Assembly (NCBI GenBank): GCA_964588335.1
Contig: CAZPOV010000003.1
Span: 62,001 to 126,000 of the forward strand
Direction: 5' to 3'
Source: JAGQZY01 sp964588335
Lineage (GTDB): Bacteria > Bdellovibrionota > Bdellovibrionia > Bdellovibrionales > JAGQZY01
Length of the DNA: 64,000 nt
Part shown: in pieces, positions 1-8,057 of the stretch
Numbering within the stretch: the first letter of the stretch is position 1
How the letters are laid out: every line of letters begins with the position of its first letter
The notes under the pieces: model-generated
What the model was told of the DNA's origin: nothing
The model's database searches: none
The model's input: only the letters and a program-made list of their open reading frames with translations
Translations under genes and position numbers: made by a program

Positions 1-1772
1 CTGCCATCGCCATCTTCATTGAGATTGGTGGGTGCGGTGGGCACAGCACTGTCATAGCGGAACGAGGTGGCGGACACCGAGTACGTATTTGATGTCAGGG
101 CAACATGATCGATGGATTGCACGCTGGCAAAGTAGTACTGACATTCCGTCAAGCTTAAGCCTGTTTCTGATGCCGAAGTAACATTTCCTTTTGATGTGAA
201 ACCGGCCTCAGCGTTGCCGCCCGCTGCATTGGTGCTAATCCCGACTTGATAATCGACTACATCGCCACTGCTACTGGCGACCCATTGGATCAATGGCGTT
301 TGGTTAGCGACCGCGGTGTAGGATTGAGCGAAAGTGATATTGCTCGGCGGCTGGGGAGGCGTGATGTCATACTGGTACTCCACAAAATCAGTGGAGCAAC
401 TGCTAAGGTTGCCGTCACTGTCTTCAGCACGCCCATGCAATGGGTAAGTTCCCTCCGCGAGTGTGGCCGTCAGATCGAGGCTGGCACCGCTGCTAAGGGC
501 GTTGGTGTTTTCTGTCGAGCACGCACTGTCTTGGTAAAGTCGAATTCTGAGATTGGCAACAAGGTTAGACACTCGAATTGTTGGCGTGCCGATTTGTGAA
601 GGACTGCTGACTGGATTTATTAAACTCAGATCCAGGGTTTTGGCAAAACCTTGACCTTGAAAATTAGCACTTGTGGTTCGCGGATCAAACCCGTCAAAAA
701 ATTGCACGTTCAATGCGTCCGTAAAAGCGGCCGTAGTCACTGGCGAAAATGCGACAACAACAGTGCAAAACGCTCCCGGATTTAAGGTCGCCGGGCAGCT
801 GTTGCTCGTCACTGTCAGAGGATTATTCAGTCCGGTGATGTTGATACTTGAAGCACTGCCGCCTCCGGTGTTGCGAAGAGTGAGAGTGCGTAAGCTCTGT
901 TGGCTCGCAAGGATAACACCGAAGTCAAAGTTGAGGCCTTCATCAATAGCTATAAAACCAGCGACCCGTCCTTCACCGGAAAGGTCTTTGTCAATGGTAC
1001 GGGCTGAATCACCATCGTAGTACTCGACGGTCAAGCTTTGAGAGAATGTGTTGGCGGACAGCGGGGCAAACCGAAGAACCAGTTGGCAGGAGTCGCCAGC
1101 CGCGATACTGCCCCCACAAGTGGTTGAGGGAATTGAAAAGGGGGCGCTGACGCCATTGAAATTGAGTGAGGACGCTGTGATCTCGCCAGTGTTTTGTAAA
1201 GTCAGGGTGACATCTGAAAAACCGCCAACGGCAATCACCCCATAGTCAATGGCTCCGGCCGGCGTTAAAGTCAGCTGCGCTGGATAAGGGTCTCGCACGG
1301 CTGCATTAAAATCAATCTCCAGGGTTTGGTTGGCGAGTCCATCAAAATACTGCAAGACAAGACTTGTTGAAAAAGCTCCAGCCACCGGCGCACTCAAAGT
1401 CAGATCAAGAGTGCAACTCGATCCGGCGTTAACACTGACGCCACAATCGCCGTTGCTGCCCGGAAACGATCCACCGCTGAAACCGAAGGGTGCATTGGGA
1501 TTTTCAAGGAGGCTGATATTTGTCGCCGGCACTGAATTTGAAAGATTGTTGATGGTAACCGGAAATCTAAAGTCCTGCCCGGCCACTCGATCTGTGAAAT
1601 CCACTGGGGTTTGCGAGTCTCGTTCAAGAACAGCGGGAGTTTCTTGTCCATCGGAAGGGGTTTGCGGAGGACCACCACACGCCGCCAAGCTCAGTGCTAA
1701 GAAACTTAATAAATGAACGGATCCAACGAAATTATTTTGTCTTCGTAAGACCCAGGAAAACACGTACAGCAT
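1..1772 (-). CDS. Secreted lipoprotein with choice-of-anchor D / ASH-like repeats (3' end off window)
   Basis: The frame is open for 590 codons from an ATG at 1772 to the left edge, so the C-terminus is missing. The N-terminus has a hydrophobic stretch ending in a lipobox (LSLAAC followed by GG), so the mature protein is probably lipid-anchored. Three consecutive Ig-like modules follow (roughly residues 45-330). They carry the signatures of choice-of-anchor D / ASPM-SPD2-Hydin domains: 'LTLQNTG' or 'LTLRNTG', a Cys near 'AGDSCQL', and 'EYYDG/QYFDG' ends. A fibronectin-III-like stretch starts near 'DITPPQPPSNITF'. Such proteins are usually surface or adhesion-type structural proteins; no enzymatic motif is visible. 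The function is not known, but the coding call is strong because the frame is long, uninterrupted and periodic in domain structure. Confidence 0.85.
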   Translation of the reverse strand, partial: MLYVFSWVLRRQNNFVGSVHLLSFLALSLAACGGPPQTPSDGQETPAVLERDSQTPVDFTDRVAGQDFRFPVTINNLSNSVPATNISLLENPNAPFGFSGGSFPGSNGDCGVSVNAGSSCTLDLTLSAPVAGAFSTSLVLQYFDGLANQTLEIDFNAAVRDPYPAQLTLTPAGAIDYGVIAVGGFSDVTLTLQNTGEITASSLNFNGVSAPFSIPSTTCGGSIAAGDSCQLVLRFAPLSANTFSQSLTVEYYDGDSARTIDKDLSGEGRVAGFIAIDEGLNFDFGVILASQQSLRTLTLRNTGGGSASSINITGLNNPLTVTSNSCPATLNPGAFCTVVVAFSPVTTAAFTDALNVQFFDGFDPRTTSANFQGQGFAKTLDLSLINPVSSPSQIGTPTIRVSNLVANLRIRLYQDSACSTENTNALSSGASLDLTATLAEGTYPLHGRAEDSDGNLSSCSTDFVEYQYDITPPQPPSNITFAQSYTAVANQTPLIQWVASSSGDVVDYQVGISTNAAGGNAEAGFTSKGNVTSASETGLSLTECQYYFASVQSIDHVALTSNTYSVSATSFRYDSAVPTAPTNLNEDGDG

Positions 1773-1840
1773 TGGCTTACACTCCAATGAACTTATCGGT
1801 TTTTTTAATTTTTTATTAAGAAATTCTCAAACTGAGACAG

Positions 1841-2557
1841 TTAGCGAAAGTGGAAGCCAACACCGGCGTAAATCCTTGAGGTGAAGTAGGTGATCGACTC
1901 GGTTGCGGTTCGGTAATCTTCAAAACGAATACCGCCATAAAGACTCAAAAGGGAGTCGTAACGGCCGCGCAATCGCATCGAGCCATCAAGAATGCCTCGA
2001 TAGTTAATAGCGGCACCTTCGTGTTCAACTGGAGAGATTGGCAAAGAGTAACGAAAAAGAAGTTTGGCCGAAGCGCTGGTGATACTCAAAAAGCGCCAGC
2101 TAAAACCAAGGTGGGCGCGCAAGGCATAGGTGTTGTTGAATTCGAATTGATTAGGACCCACCAAATTAAAATAGTGCTCGGTCGAACCACCGAGTCCGCC
2201 AAAAATTTCAAAACTTTTGAGATCACCCAACTGCCAGCCGGTGCCGAGATAAAGTTGTGCAGGGAATTGATTGCGGGGGCTAAAGCTGACAGTGGAAGCC
2301 GCCTCATAACGTGCAAAGGTCACATCACCACCAAAGTACCAGCGCCAAAACAGATCAATTTGGTCTTCGTATTGAAACTGCATCATCACACCTTGTCGAC
2401 TTTGAAAATTGTCGGTTTGCAAAAGTGTGGTGCGTTCGATGCGGGCGTAATGATAGAGGAGGTCGAAATTCCAAACATTCTTCAAATCATCAAAGGCGTG
2501 GCTTTGTTGGCTAAAACAGACGAGGATAATAAACAAAATGCAGCGCCATTGAATCAT
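1841..2557 (-). CDS. Predicted small outer-membrane beta-barrel protein
   Basis: 238 residues. The N-terminus (MIQWRCILFIILVCFSQQSHA) is a clear Sec signal peptide cleaved near SHA-FDD. The rest alternates short aromatic/hydrophobic strands with polar turns ('FWRWYFGGDVTFARYEA', 'LYLGTGWQLGD', 'RIYAGVGFHFR'), as expected of an 8-10 strand outer-membrane barrel, and ends in an aromatic-rich strand. No named family was recognised. It lies 68 bp upstream of the lipoprotein gene on the same strand, so the two may be co-transcribed. An open frame on the opposite strand covers much of it but lacks protein-like composition. The membrane-barrel reading is an inference from strand periodicity only. 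Confidence 0.75.
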   Translation of the reverse strand: MIQWRCILFIILVCFSQQSHAFDDLKNVWNFDLLYHYARIERTTLLQTDNFQSRQGVMMQFQYEDQIDLFWRWYFGGDVTFARYEAASTVSFSPRNQFPAQLYLGTGWQLGDLKSFEIFGGLGGSTEHYFNLVGPNQFEFNNTYALRAHLGFSWRFLSITSASAKLLFRYSLPISPVEHEGAAINYRGILDGSMRLRGRYDSLLSLYGGIRFEDYRTATESITYFTSRIYAGVGFHFR

Positions 2558-2886
2558 GACACAAGATTATCAAAAAGCGCTGCCACTGTCTTTGAAGTAA
2601 GAGTTTCACAAAGACCTGTGACAAGAATACAAACTTTAGTCTGTAAGAATCTGACATTAAGACTTGTCGGCGCTCAGTAGCTACTGGCTTGCTCTGAGAG
2701 AATATTCAGTAAAATCATACAGTTGTATGATCAAAAGGAAGGCACATCGTCCTAACAGTTTGCCAACACAAATCCAACGTAAGCTTCACTTCGTCTAATC
2801 CAATCTTGATTTTACTCTAAGGTCGAAAGCGATTTAGAAACACGCCATAGGAACAACCGTCATAAAAACAATCCTCAGGAGGATTT
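2558..2886. promoter_or_regulatory. Divergent intergenic region with an operator-like palindrome
   Basis: About 330 bp without a convincing gene, between the minus-strand barrel gene and the plus-strand TonB cluster, so it should carry both promoters. It contains the inverted repeat at 2714-2731 and, at its right end, the inverted repeat AATCCTC-AG-GAGGATT (2870-2885), which includes the AGGAGG ribosome-binding site of the next gene. I could not identify a confident sigma-70 promoter or a known riboswitch. Confidence 0.5.
2714..2731. promoter_or_regulatory. Inverted repeat ATCATACA-N2-TGTATGAT, possible operator
   Basis: The two 8-bp arms are perfect reverse complements separated by GT. The repeat is 156 bp upstream of the first gene of the TonB cluster and 157 bp upstream of the divergent barrel gene. 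A dyad this short with a 2-nt centre suits a dimeric repressor better than an RNA hairpin. It does not match the Fur consensus, and the regulator is unknown. Confidence 0.4.
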
Positions 2887-4275
2887 ATGTTTAAAAAAGT
2901 CGCTATAAGTTTAATCTCAGTTCTTGCCTTTGCAAGCGCTGCCAATGCTTGTCCCAATGGACTGCGCTCCTTTAACAAGCAACTTGATAACAAAGACACT
3001 TGCGTGCTTGAGGGCACTTACACTGGAACTCTCGAGTTAACCAGTGGCTTTAACTACATCTTGCTCGGAGCTGTTTATATTGGAAGTGAGAAACTGGATG
3101 CCAATCTTCAGCCCACAGAACCCATTGTTGGTGGTAAACTGATTGTCAATCCCGGTGTTTCCATTTTTGCTTTGAATCCTTCAAAAGATCGCACCGGCGT
3201 ATGGGCCGGCTTTAAGACGGCGGAAGGTTCTCCTGTACAAGGTGACATCAAGTCCTTTCTTTCCATCACCCGTGATTCAGAAATTGAAGTTAAAGGGACG
3301 GCGGCAGCGCCTGTCTTGATGTCTTCAGCCCAAGGGGCTCACTTGGCCACTTCGTCGGTGGCAAAGCGTCCTGGCGACTGGGGTGGTCTCGTCATCAGTG
3401 GTAAAGCCAAGACCAACAAATGCAATGAGTTTGCTGGTTGCACCATTCCCGGCGAAGCCAACACCGGTTACTATGGTGGAGACAATGATAACCATTCGTC
3501 TGGAATTCTTCAGTACTTGCAAGTCGAGTACGGCGGTGATCGCATTGACTCGAGCAAAGAACTCAATGGTATCACTTTCAATGCTGTTGGTTTGGGAACA
3601 TTGATCGAAAACATCGCAGTTCTTTATAATAGTGATGACTGCATCGAGTTTTTCGGTGGTGCGGTTCGTGCGCAAAACGTTTTCTGCTATAAAGGTGAAG
3701 ACGATGGTGTGGACACGACTGACGGTGCTCGTATCTTCCTTCAAAATGGTGTGGTTGTCGCTGGTGATTACCCTGATGCCGGTGAAGATAACGATCGTCA
3801 CATGGTGGAAGCGGATTCTTCTAAGTCGGATGAAAATAACCAAAAACTTCGTTCTCATCCTGTTCTTGTCAACTTCACCTTTGTCGGTGGTGTGAATTCA
3901 CAAGGTTTGAAACTTCGTCGTGGAACCAATTACACATTGGTTAACTCAGTGATGGTGGGCGTTGACACTTGGTGCATGGACCCCGCGGGCTCCAAAACTC
4001 TTGAGTTCTCAACCAACGTTTTTGCTGACTGCAAAGCCAATGATCCTGTAAAGCAAATGACAGGTAATGATTTTGTTAGCGCCAGCACTCTTGAAGTCAA
4101 AGGCTGGGTTCCGGCCGCGTCTTCGCCTTTAATGGAAGGTGCTGAAATCTTAGAAGAGATTTTTCCAGCCGACATGGATTTGGATGAAGCTTTCTACGAT
4201 GTTTATCTTGATGTTGATTATCGTGGAGCGATGGGCTCTGACAATTGGACGCAGTGGATCCAAATCAGAGACTAA
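2887..4275 (+). CDS. Secreted beta-helix-like protein heading the TonB cluster
   Basis: 462 residues with a signal peptide (MFKKVAISLISVLAFASAANA; cleavage near ANA-CPN). An AGGAGG site lies 4 nt before the ATG. The body shows right-handed beta-helix-like features: repeated 'G-hydrophobic-N/D' turns, 'LNGITFNAVGLGTLIENI', 'NSDDCIEFFGGAVRAQNV', 'DGVDTTDGARIFLQNGVVV'. This pattern resembles a family common in Bacteroidetes and some proteobacteria, often annotated only as hypothetical or T9SS-target, and often found near TonB-dependent receptors. The repeated DD/ED/DN acidic pairs suggest a calcium- or ligand-binding surface. Distance to the next gene is 98 bp, with a hairpin between. Its place first in the cluster suggests a secreted or surface partner of the receptor; that is inference. 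Confidence 0.85.
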   Translation: MFKKVAISLISVLAFASAANACPNGLRSFNKQLDNKDTCVLEGTYTGTLELTSGFNYILLGAVYIGSEKLDANLQPTEPIVGGKLIVNPGVSIFALNPSKDRTGVWAGFKTAEGSPVQGDIKSFLSITRDSEIEVKGTAAAPVLMSSAQGAHLATSSVAKRPGDWGGLVISGKAKTNKCNEFAGCTIPGEANTGYYGGDNDNHSSGILQYLQVEYGGDRIDSSKELNGITFNAVGLGTLIENIAVLYNSDDCIEFFGGAVRAQNVFCYKGEDDGVDTTDGARIFLQNGVVVAGDYPDAGEDNDRHMVEADSSKSDENNQKLRSHPVLVNFTFVGGVNSQGLKLRRGTNYTLVNSVMVGVDTWCMDPAGSKTLEFSTNVFADCKANDPVKQMTGNDFVSASTLEVKGWVPAASSPLMEGAEILEEIFPADMDLDEAFYDVYLDVDYRGAMGSDNWTQWIQIRD

Positions 4276-4284
4276 ACTTTAATA

Positions 4285-4312
4285 TTGAAGGGAGTCGATA
4301 AGCTCCCTTCAA
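4285..4312 (+). terminator. Hairpin between the beta-helix gene and the TonB-energiser genes
   Basis: TTGAAGGGAG pairs perfectly with CTCCCTTCAA (10 bp, 8-nt loop) 10 nt after the stop codon of the beta-helix gene. It is followed by a short T-rich tract (GTTTATTTGA) rather than a clean T-run. It could be a partial terminator or processing site that lowers expression of the downstream genes relative to the secreted protein. Confidence 0.55.
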
Positions 4313-4373
4313 GTTTATTTGATAATTCGGGAGTGTCTTTTTGACCCTCTCGATTTTTACGTTTGAGGGATTT

Positions 4374-5108
4374 ATGAAAATATTAATAATTGTTTTTCTG
4401 ATTTCACCTTTGTCAGTCTTGGCGAAGACTAATACGGAAGCGCTTTCTAAAAAAGTCATCGAACTTAGAAAAGAGGTCGAGCTTTTAAACGATGAGTACA
4501 AGACGGAACGAGAAAAAGTTCTTAGTGAGTTAAAAGCCCTCAGTATTCAAAAGGCAGAATTAGCATCGAATATTCGAAATGAAGAGATTCGAAAAAAACA
4601 ATTGGATGATAAAACCGAGAAAATGAAAAAAGAAATTTCTGAGTCGTCCATCGAGTCCGACGCTTTAAAACCGGTTTTACTCACAACTATGGATGAAATG
4701 AAAAAATGGATTCAAGCATCCCTTCCTTTTAAACAGTCTCAGCGCCTTGCCAGTATCGAGCAGTTGCGCGAAAGAATACAGAAGACCGAAGTCTCAGTGA
4801 TAAAGGCTGCCAATGAATTATGGTCCTTGATTGAAGATGAGAAACGCTTGGCTCGCGAAACCAGTCTGCATCGTCAGAGTATCCCGATCAATGGAAAATT
4901 GCATCTTGCCGAGGTTGTTAAGGTCGGCATGCTGTACCTCTATTTTAAAACAGAGTCGGGTGATGTCGGGATGGCGGTTCGACAAAAAGACGAATGGACG
5001 TATAAGCCCTTCAAAAATGAAACTCAACAAACCCAAACATTGGCGTTTTTTCAATCCTTGAAAAAGCAAATTCGCCAAGGCTTTTTTGAAGTTCCCACAA
5101 AGATTTAG
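4374..5108 (+). CDS. Periplasmic coiled-coil protein, DUF3450-like, of the TonB/TtpC cluster
   Basis: 244 residues from the ATG at 4374 (GAGGG just upstream; an in-frame TTG at 4341 would put 11 residues before the signal peptide). The signal peptide is MKILIIVFLISPLSVLA. Residues ~25-140 are a charged coiled coil ('KKVIELRKEVELLNDEY'), followed by a small alpha/beta region containing 'GKLHLAEVVKVGMLYLYFKT', 'SGDVGMAVR' and 'W'. The length, layout and position immediately before TtpC/ExbB/ExbD/TonB match the DUF3450 proteins of Vibrio/Shewanella TonB clusters. The role is not biochemically settled; a periplasmic accessory to the energiser complex is likely. Confidence 0.8.
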   Translation: MKILIIVFLISPLSVLAKTNTEALSKKVIELRKEVELLNDEYKTEREKVLSELKALSIQKAELASNIRNEEIRKKQLDDKTEKMKKEISESSIESDALKPVLLTTMDEMKKWIQASLPFKQSQRLASIEQLRERIQKTEVSVIKAANELWSLIEDEKRLARETSLHRQSIPINGKLHLAEVVKVGMLYLYFKTESGDVGMAVRQKDEWTYKPFKNETQQTQTLAFFQSLKKQIRQGFFEVPTKI

Positions 5109-5121
5109 GTAGAGGTGATTG

Positions 5122-6456
5122 ATGAGATTTTTAAGCAACATAATAATTTGTTTTTTGGTGGGGCCGGTGATGGCTGAAGAGTCAGTTCAGGCACCCAAGG
5201 TTGATGAATTGACGGCGGCTTATCAGCGAGAGATTCTGTTTTTATCAACCTATAAAAAAGAACTTCAAAGCAAGATTGCCACCGTAAAATCCAGTTTGGG
5301 ATCTAAAGTGCGACAAGCCGAACAACAGTTGAAATCCATGGAAGACCAATGGTTGCGGTTGCAGACAGACAACGAAGTTTTAATGCAAAGATTGGGTGAT
5401 ATAGAAAGAGATTATGAAAACAAACAAGAGAATCGCGATCTTTTGCAGACGACTTTAAAACAAGCTCAATTGAGTCAGAAAAAATCCATTGAAAACGCCG
5501 TTGCCGAGGATGTGCCTTTGCTGGAGCAGATCCAAGATGTTTATATGGGGGCGACCACAGAACTTGCCAAAGCCACCGAGATTGAAAAACAGCCCGGTGT
5601 TTTTTACAGCAAAGACGGTGAAGAAAAACAAGGAACCATCGTAAAATTGGGTCCAGTCGCACGCTTTGCGGAGATCAACGGAGAAGTGGCGGCTCTGTAT
5701 CCCAGTGGAGAGGGGACTTTTCGAGTTTGGAAATGGTTGGATTCTGAGGCATCGATGTTAGCCAACCAACAGGTGCCAGCCACGCTGAGTTTTTTCTTGT
5801 ACGAAAATCCTGATAAAGAATTCACCGCCCAAAAAGAAAAGTCGTTTATGGATGTGATGAATGCTGGTGGTTTGATTGGTTGGATAATTGTTGCCATGGG
5901 AATTTTCGCATTACTGATTTCTGTGGTTCGGTTCCTGCTTCTGCAGAAAGCACAGGCCCGAAACCAAAACTTTATTATCTCAGCGCTTCGCAAAGTGGAA
6001 GCCGGTGAGGTTGAAGAGGCGCAACATATTTTACTACAACAGAACAACGCAGTGGCGCGAGTGCTTAATAAAACCATCAGTTTTCTGAAATCCGAGCCTT
6101 CAAAAGTCGAAGATGGAATAATGGAAGCCATTTTAAAAGAATCCCAACTGATTGATCGGTTTGGAGTGGTGATCTTGGTCATAGCCTCGGTCGCACCTTT
6201 AATGGGTCTGTTAGGAACCGTGACTGGAATGATTTCAACTTTTGACATTATCACCCTGTATGGAACTGGAAATCCCAAGCTTTTGTCTGGTGGTATTTCT
6301 GAGGCTCTGGTCACCACCATGTTTGGATTGATCGTCGCGATCCCAGCGCTTCTCATCGGTCAGTTTTTAAGTGCCAAGACGGAAGGGATTAAGTCGGATA
6401 TGGAAAAGTGGGCTTTGGCCACTTGCAACGCCTATAAACAAAGGTCTGAGTCCTAA
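5122..6456 (+). CDS. ttpC: TtpC-like MotA/TolQ/ExbB proton-channel protein with periplasmic N-domain
   Basis: 444 residues from ATG 5122 (AGGTG spaced correctly; TTG at 5119 is an alternative). The signal peptide is MRFLSNIIICFLVGPVMAEE. A periplasmic coiled coil follows (~residues 25-140), then a small domain ('GTIVKLGPVARFAEINGEVAALYP'), a first membrane helix near residue 250 ('GGLIGWIIVAMGIFALLISV') and the MotA/ExbB channel core (~residues 340-435) with 'ASVAPLMGLLGTVTGMI' and 'GISEALVTTMFGLIVAIPALL'. This long architecture matches TtpC, the extra ExbB-like component known from Vibrio TonB2-type systems. It is 13 bp after the DUF3450-like gene and overlaps the next stop/start by 1 bp, so it is in one operon. 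Confidence 0.88.
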   Translation: MRFLSNIIICFLVGPVMAEESVQAPKVDELTAAYQREILFLSTYKKELQSKIATVKSSLGSKVRQAEQQLKSMEDQWLRLQTDNEVLMQRLGDIERDYENKQENRDLLQTTLKQAQLSQKKSIENAVAEDVPLLEQIQDVYMGATTELAKATEIEKQPGVFYSKDGEEKQGTIVKLGPVARFAEINGEVAALYPSGEGTFRVWKWLDSEASMLANQQVPATLSFFLYENPDKEFTAQKEKSFMDVMNAGGLIGWIIVAMGIFALLISVVRFLLLQKAQARNQNFIISALRKVEAGEVEEAQHILLQQNNAVARVLNKTISFLKSEPSKVEDGIMEAILKESQLIDRFGVVILVIASVAPLMGLLGTVTGMISTFDIITLYGTGNPKLLSGGISEALVTTMFGLIVAIPALLIGQFLSAKTEGIKSDMEKWALATCNAYKQRSES

Positions 6457-7040
6457 TGAGTTTGTTTTCGGCTTTTGATTTTTTAAACAAAGGAGGCTGG
6501 GTGGCTTGGGTGCTTGCGGCCGCCTCTTTGGTTTTGTGGTACGCCTTGGGCTACCGCTATCTTTTTTTAAAATCAAAATCTTTGCAAGCTAATCCCGACC
6601 GAGTCCTTGCCGCCGAGATCCATGGCGATGATGAACTGTCTGAAGCCTTAAAAAGAATTCAAGCCCAGGTGAAAGCTTCGCGTCAGGATTTAGAAACCGC
6701 TTTGCACTTTGAATGGCACCGGTTTTCTCAAATCATTGCCCGTCATAGAGGCACGGTCAAAGCGATTGTCATCGTAGCGCCCTTGTTAGGCCTTTTAGGA
6801 ACTGTGATTGGCATGATCGAAACCTTTGACTCTTTAAAAGACGCAGCCCTCTTTACCCAAGGCGGAGGCATTGCCGGGGGGATTTCCCAAGCACTGATCA
6901 CCACCCAGATGGGGTTGGTGGTTGCGATTCCGGGATTGTTGATTGGAAGAAAATTGGATTTACAAGAAAAAGCGCATTCAGATTTCGTTGAGCGCGTTAT
7001 CAGTCAAACTCTGTTGAAGGAGGGTGGAAGTGAAGCTTAG
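6456..7040 (+). CDS. exbB: ExbB-type biopolymer transport proton channel
   Basis: 194 residues, starting in the stop codon of the TtpC-like gene (TAATG). It has a first membrane helix at the N-terminus ('FLNKGGWVAWVLAAASLVLW'), a cytoplasmic segment, then two helices with the family signature 'IVIVAPLLGLLGTVIGMIET' and 'GISQALITTQMGLVVAIPG'. ExbB forms the oligomeric inner-membrane channel that, with ExbD, couples proton flow to TonB. Having both a long TtpC-like and a short ExbB-like paralogue is the hallmark of the TtpC-type cluster. The last 17 bp overlap the exbD start. Confidence 0.92.
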   Translation: MSLFSAFDFLNKGGWVAWVLAAASLVLWYALGYRYLFLKSKSLQANPDRVLAAEIHGDDELSEALKRIQAQVKASRQDLETALHFEWHRFSQIIARHRGTVKAIVIVAPLLGLLGTVIGMIETFDSLKDAALFTQGGGIAGGISQALITTQMGLVVAIPGLLIGRKLDLQEKAHSDFVERVISQTLLKEGGSEA

Positions 7041-7440
7041 AAGACGTTTGCCGATGGGGCAAGAGGGTGTTGATGTATCACCTCTTATCGATATGGTTTT
7101 TATTCTTCTGATCTTTTTTATGGTCAGTACAACCTTTATCAAAGATATGCAGATCGACCTCAATCGACCGGGGGCCGCCAGTAGCAAGCCCAGTAGCTCA
7201 AAGTCAATTCGCATTTTTATCGACAATTCCGAAAAAATCTATGTTGATGGTCAACACATTCGCCCGTGGGTTTTACAAAGTAAAATCCGTGAGATGGTGG
7301 CCTCGGCCAAGTCACAATCGATTTTGGTGGTGACTGACAAAAAGGTTTCGGCCGACAAATTGGTCGATGTGGTTGATCAATGCCGCTTGGCTGGGGTTAA
7401 AGATATTGGTGTTGCCACGGAGGCTGAGCTTGGATCCTAA
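7024..7440 (+). CDS. exbD: ExbD-type TonB energiser subunit
   Basis: 138 residues starting at GTG 7024 (a second GTG at 7030 is possible); AAGGAGGG at 7017-7024 serves as the ribosome site, which favours the second GTG. The single N-terminal membrane helix contains the essential aspartate in 'SPLIDMVFILLIFFMVSTTF', followed by a periplasmic ExbD/TolR domain ('IFIDNSEKIYVDGQHI', 'ILVVTDKKVSADKLVDVVD'). It overlaps exbB by 17 bp and tonB by 11 bp, indicating translational coupling. The function is proton-driven energisation of TonB. Confidence 0.92.
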   Translation: MEVKLRRRLPMGQEGVDVSPLIDMVFILLIFFMVSTTFIKDMQIDLNRPGAASSKPSSSKSIRIFIDNSEKIYVDGQHIRPWVLQSKIREMVASAKSQSILVVTDKKVSADKLVDVVDQCRLAGVKDIGVATEAELGS

Positions 7441-8056
7441 ACAGCGCCGTTTGCATTTAAAGTCCCTTGGTATCGCTGTCATCGGCTTTATGCTGGTGGT
7501 TGTGTTTTTAAATATTATGAACGGCACCGTGCAATTTACCAAAAACAAAGAAATCAATCAGGTTCAGTTTAAGACCAAAAAAGTGAAGAAGAAAACTCAG
7601 CAGAAGATTCAGAAGAAGAAGGTCGTGAAAAAGCAGTCCAATAAAGTGAAGTCTTTAAAGCCAAAAATGAACCTGGCTTTTGCCAGCTCGGGTCTTGATT
7701 TGGGCATCGATATTCTTGGCCTTTCAGCCGGCGATTCAAAACTTCTCAGTCAACAGGGCGAAACTGTGATGACTGAAGACGTGGTCGACCGCTTGCCTGA
7801 AGTGCAATACCGCGAGCCCATTCCCTATCCCGAAGCGGCAAAAAGTAACAACGTCGAAGGTCATGTGACAGTTAATATTTTGGTGAACAAAGACGGCAAT
7901 GTCGATCAAGTGAAACTATTGGATAGCGTTCCTGAAGGTGTATTTGATCGGGTTACCTTGAGTGCTGTCAAAACATGGAGTTTCAGCCCAGCCGAGTACA
8001 AAGGACAGTTTGTGAGTGTTTGGGTGAAACAGAAACTGAAGTTCCAGGTGAATTGA
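7430..8056 (+). CDS. tonB: TonB family energy transducer with Lys-rich linker
   Basis: 208 residues from TTG 7430, chosen because GGAGG (7419-7423) sits 6 nt upstream and the protein then starts directly with the short cytoplasmic tail and membrane anchor ('LKSLGIAVIGFMLVVVFLNI'). An ATG at 7367 lies inside exbD with no ribosome site. The linker (~40-75) is Lys-rich ('KKVKKKTQQKIQKKK') instead of the usual Pro-rich spacer. The C-terminal domain is a standard TonB fold: 'PIPYPEAAKSNNVEGHVTV', 'VDQVKLLDSVPEGVFD', 'AVKTWSFSPA'. It should span the periplasm to the receptor encoded two genes downstream. Confidence 0.9.
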   Translation: MDPKQRRLHLKSLGIAVIGFMLVVVFLNIMNGTVQFTKNKEINQVQFKTKKVKKKTQQKIQKKKVVKKQSNKVKSLKPKMNLAFASSGLDLGIDILGLSAGDSKLLSQQGETVMTEDVVDRLPEVQYREPIPYPEAAKSNNVEGHVTVNILVNKDGNVDQVKLLDSVPEGVFDRVTLSAVKTWSFSPAEYKGQFVSVWVKQKLKFQVN

Positions 8057-8057
8057 T

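Noticed and set aside
2021..2680. 219-codon plus-strand frame
   Set aside because: It lies mostly antisense to the barrel gene, which has a signal peptide and proper composition; this frame has neither.
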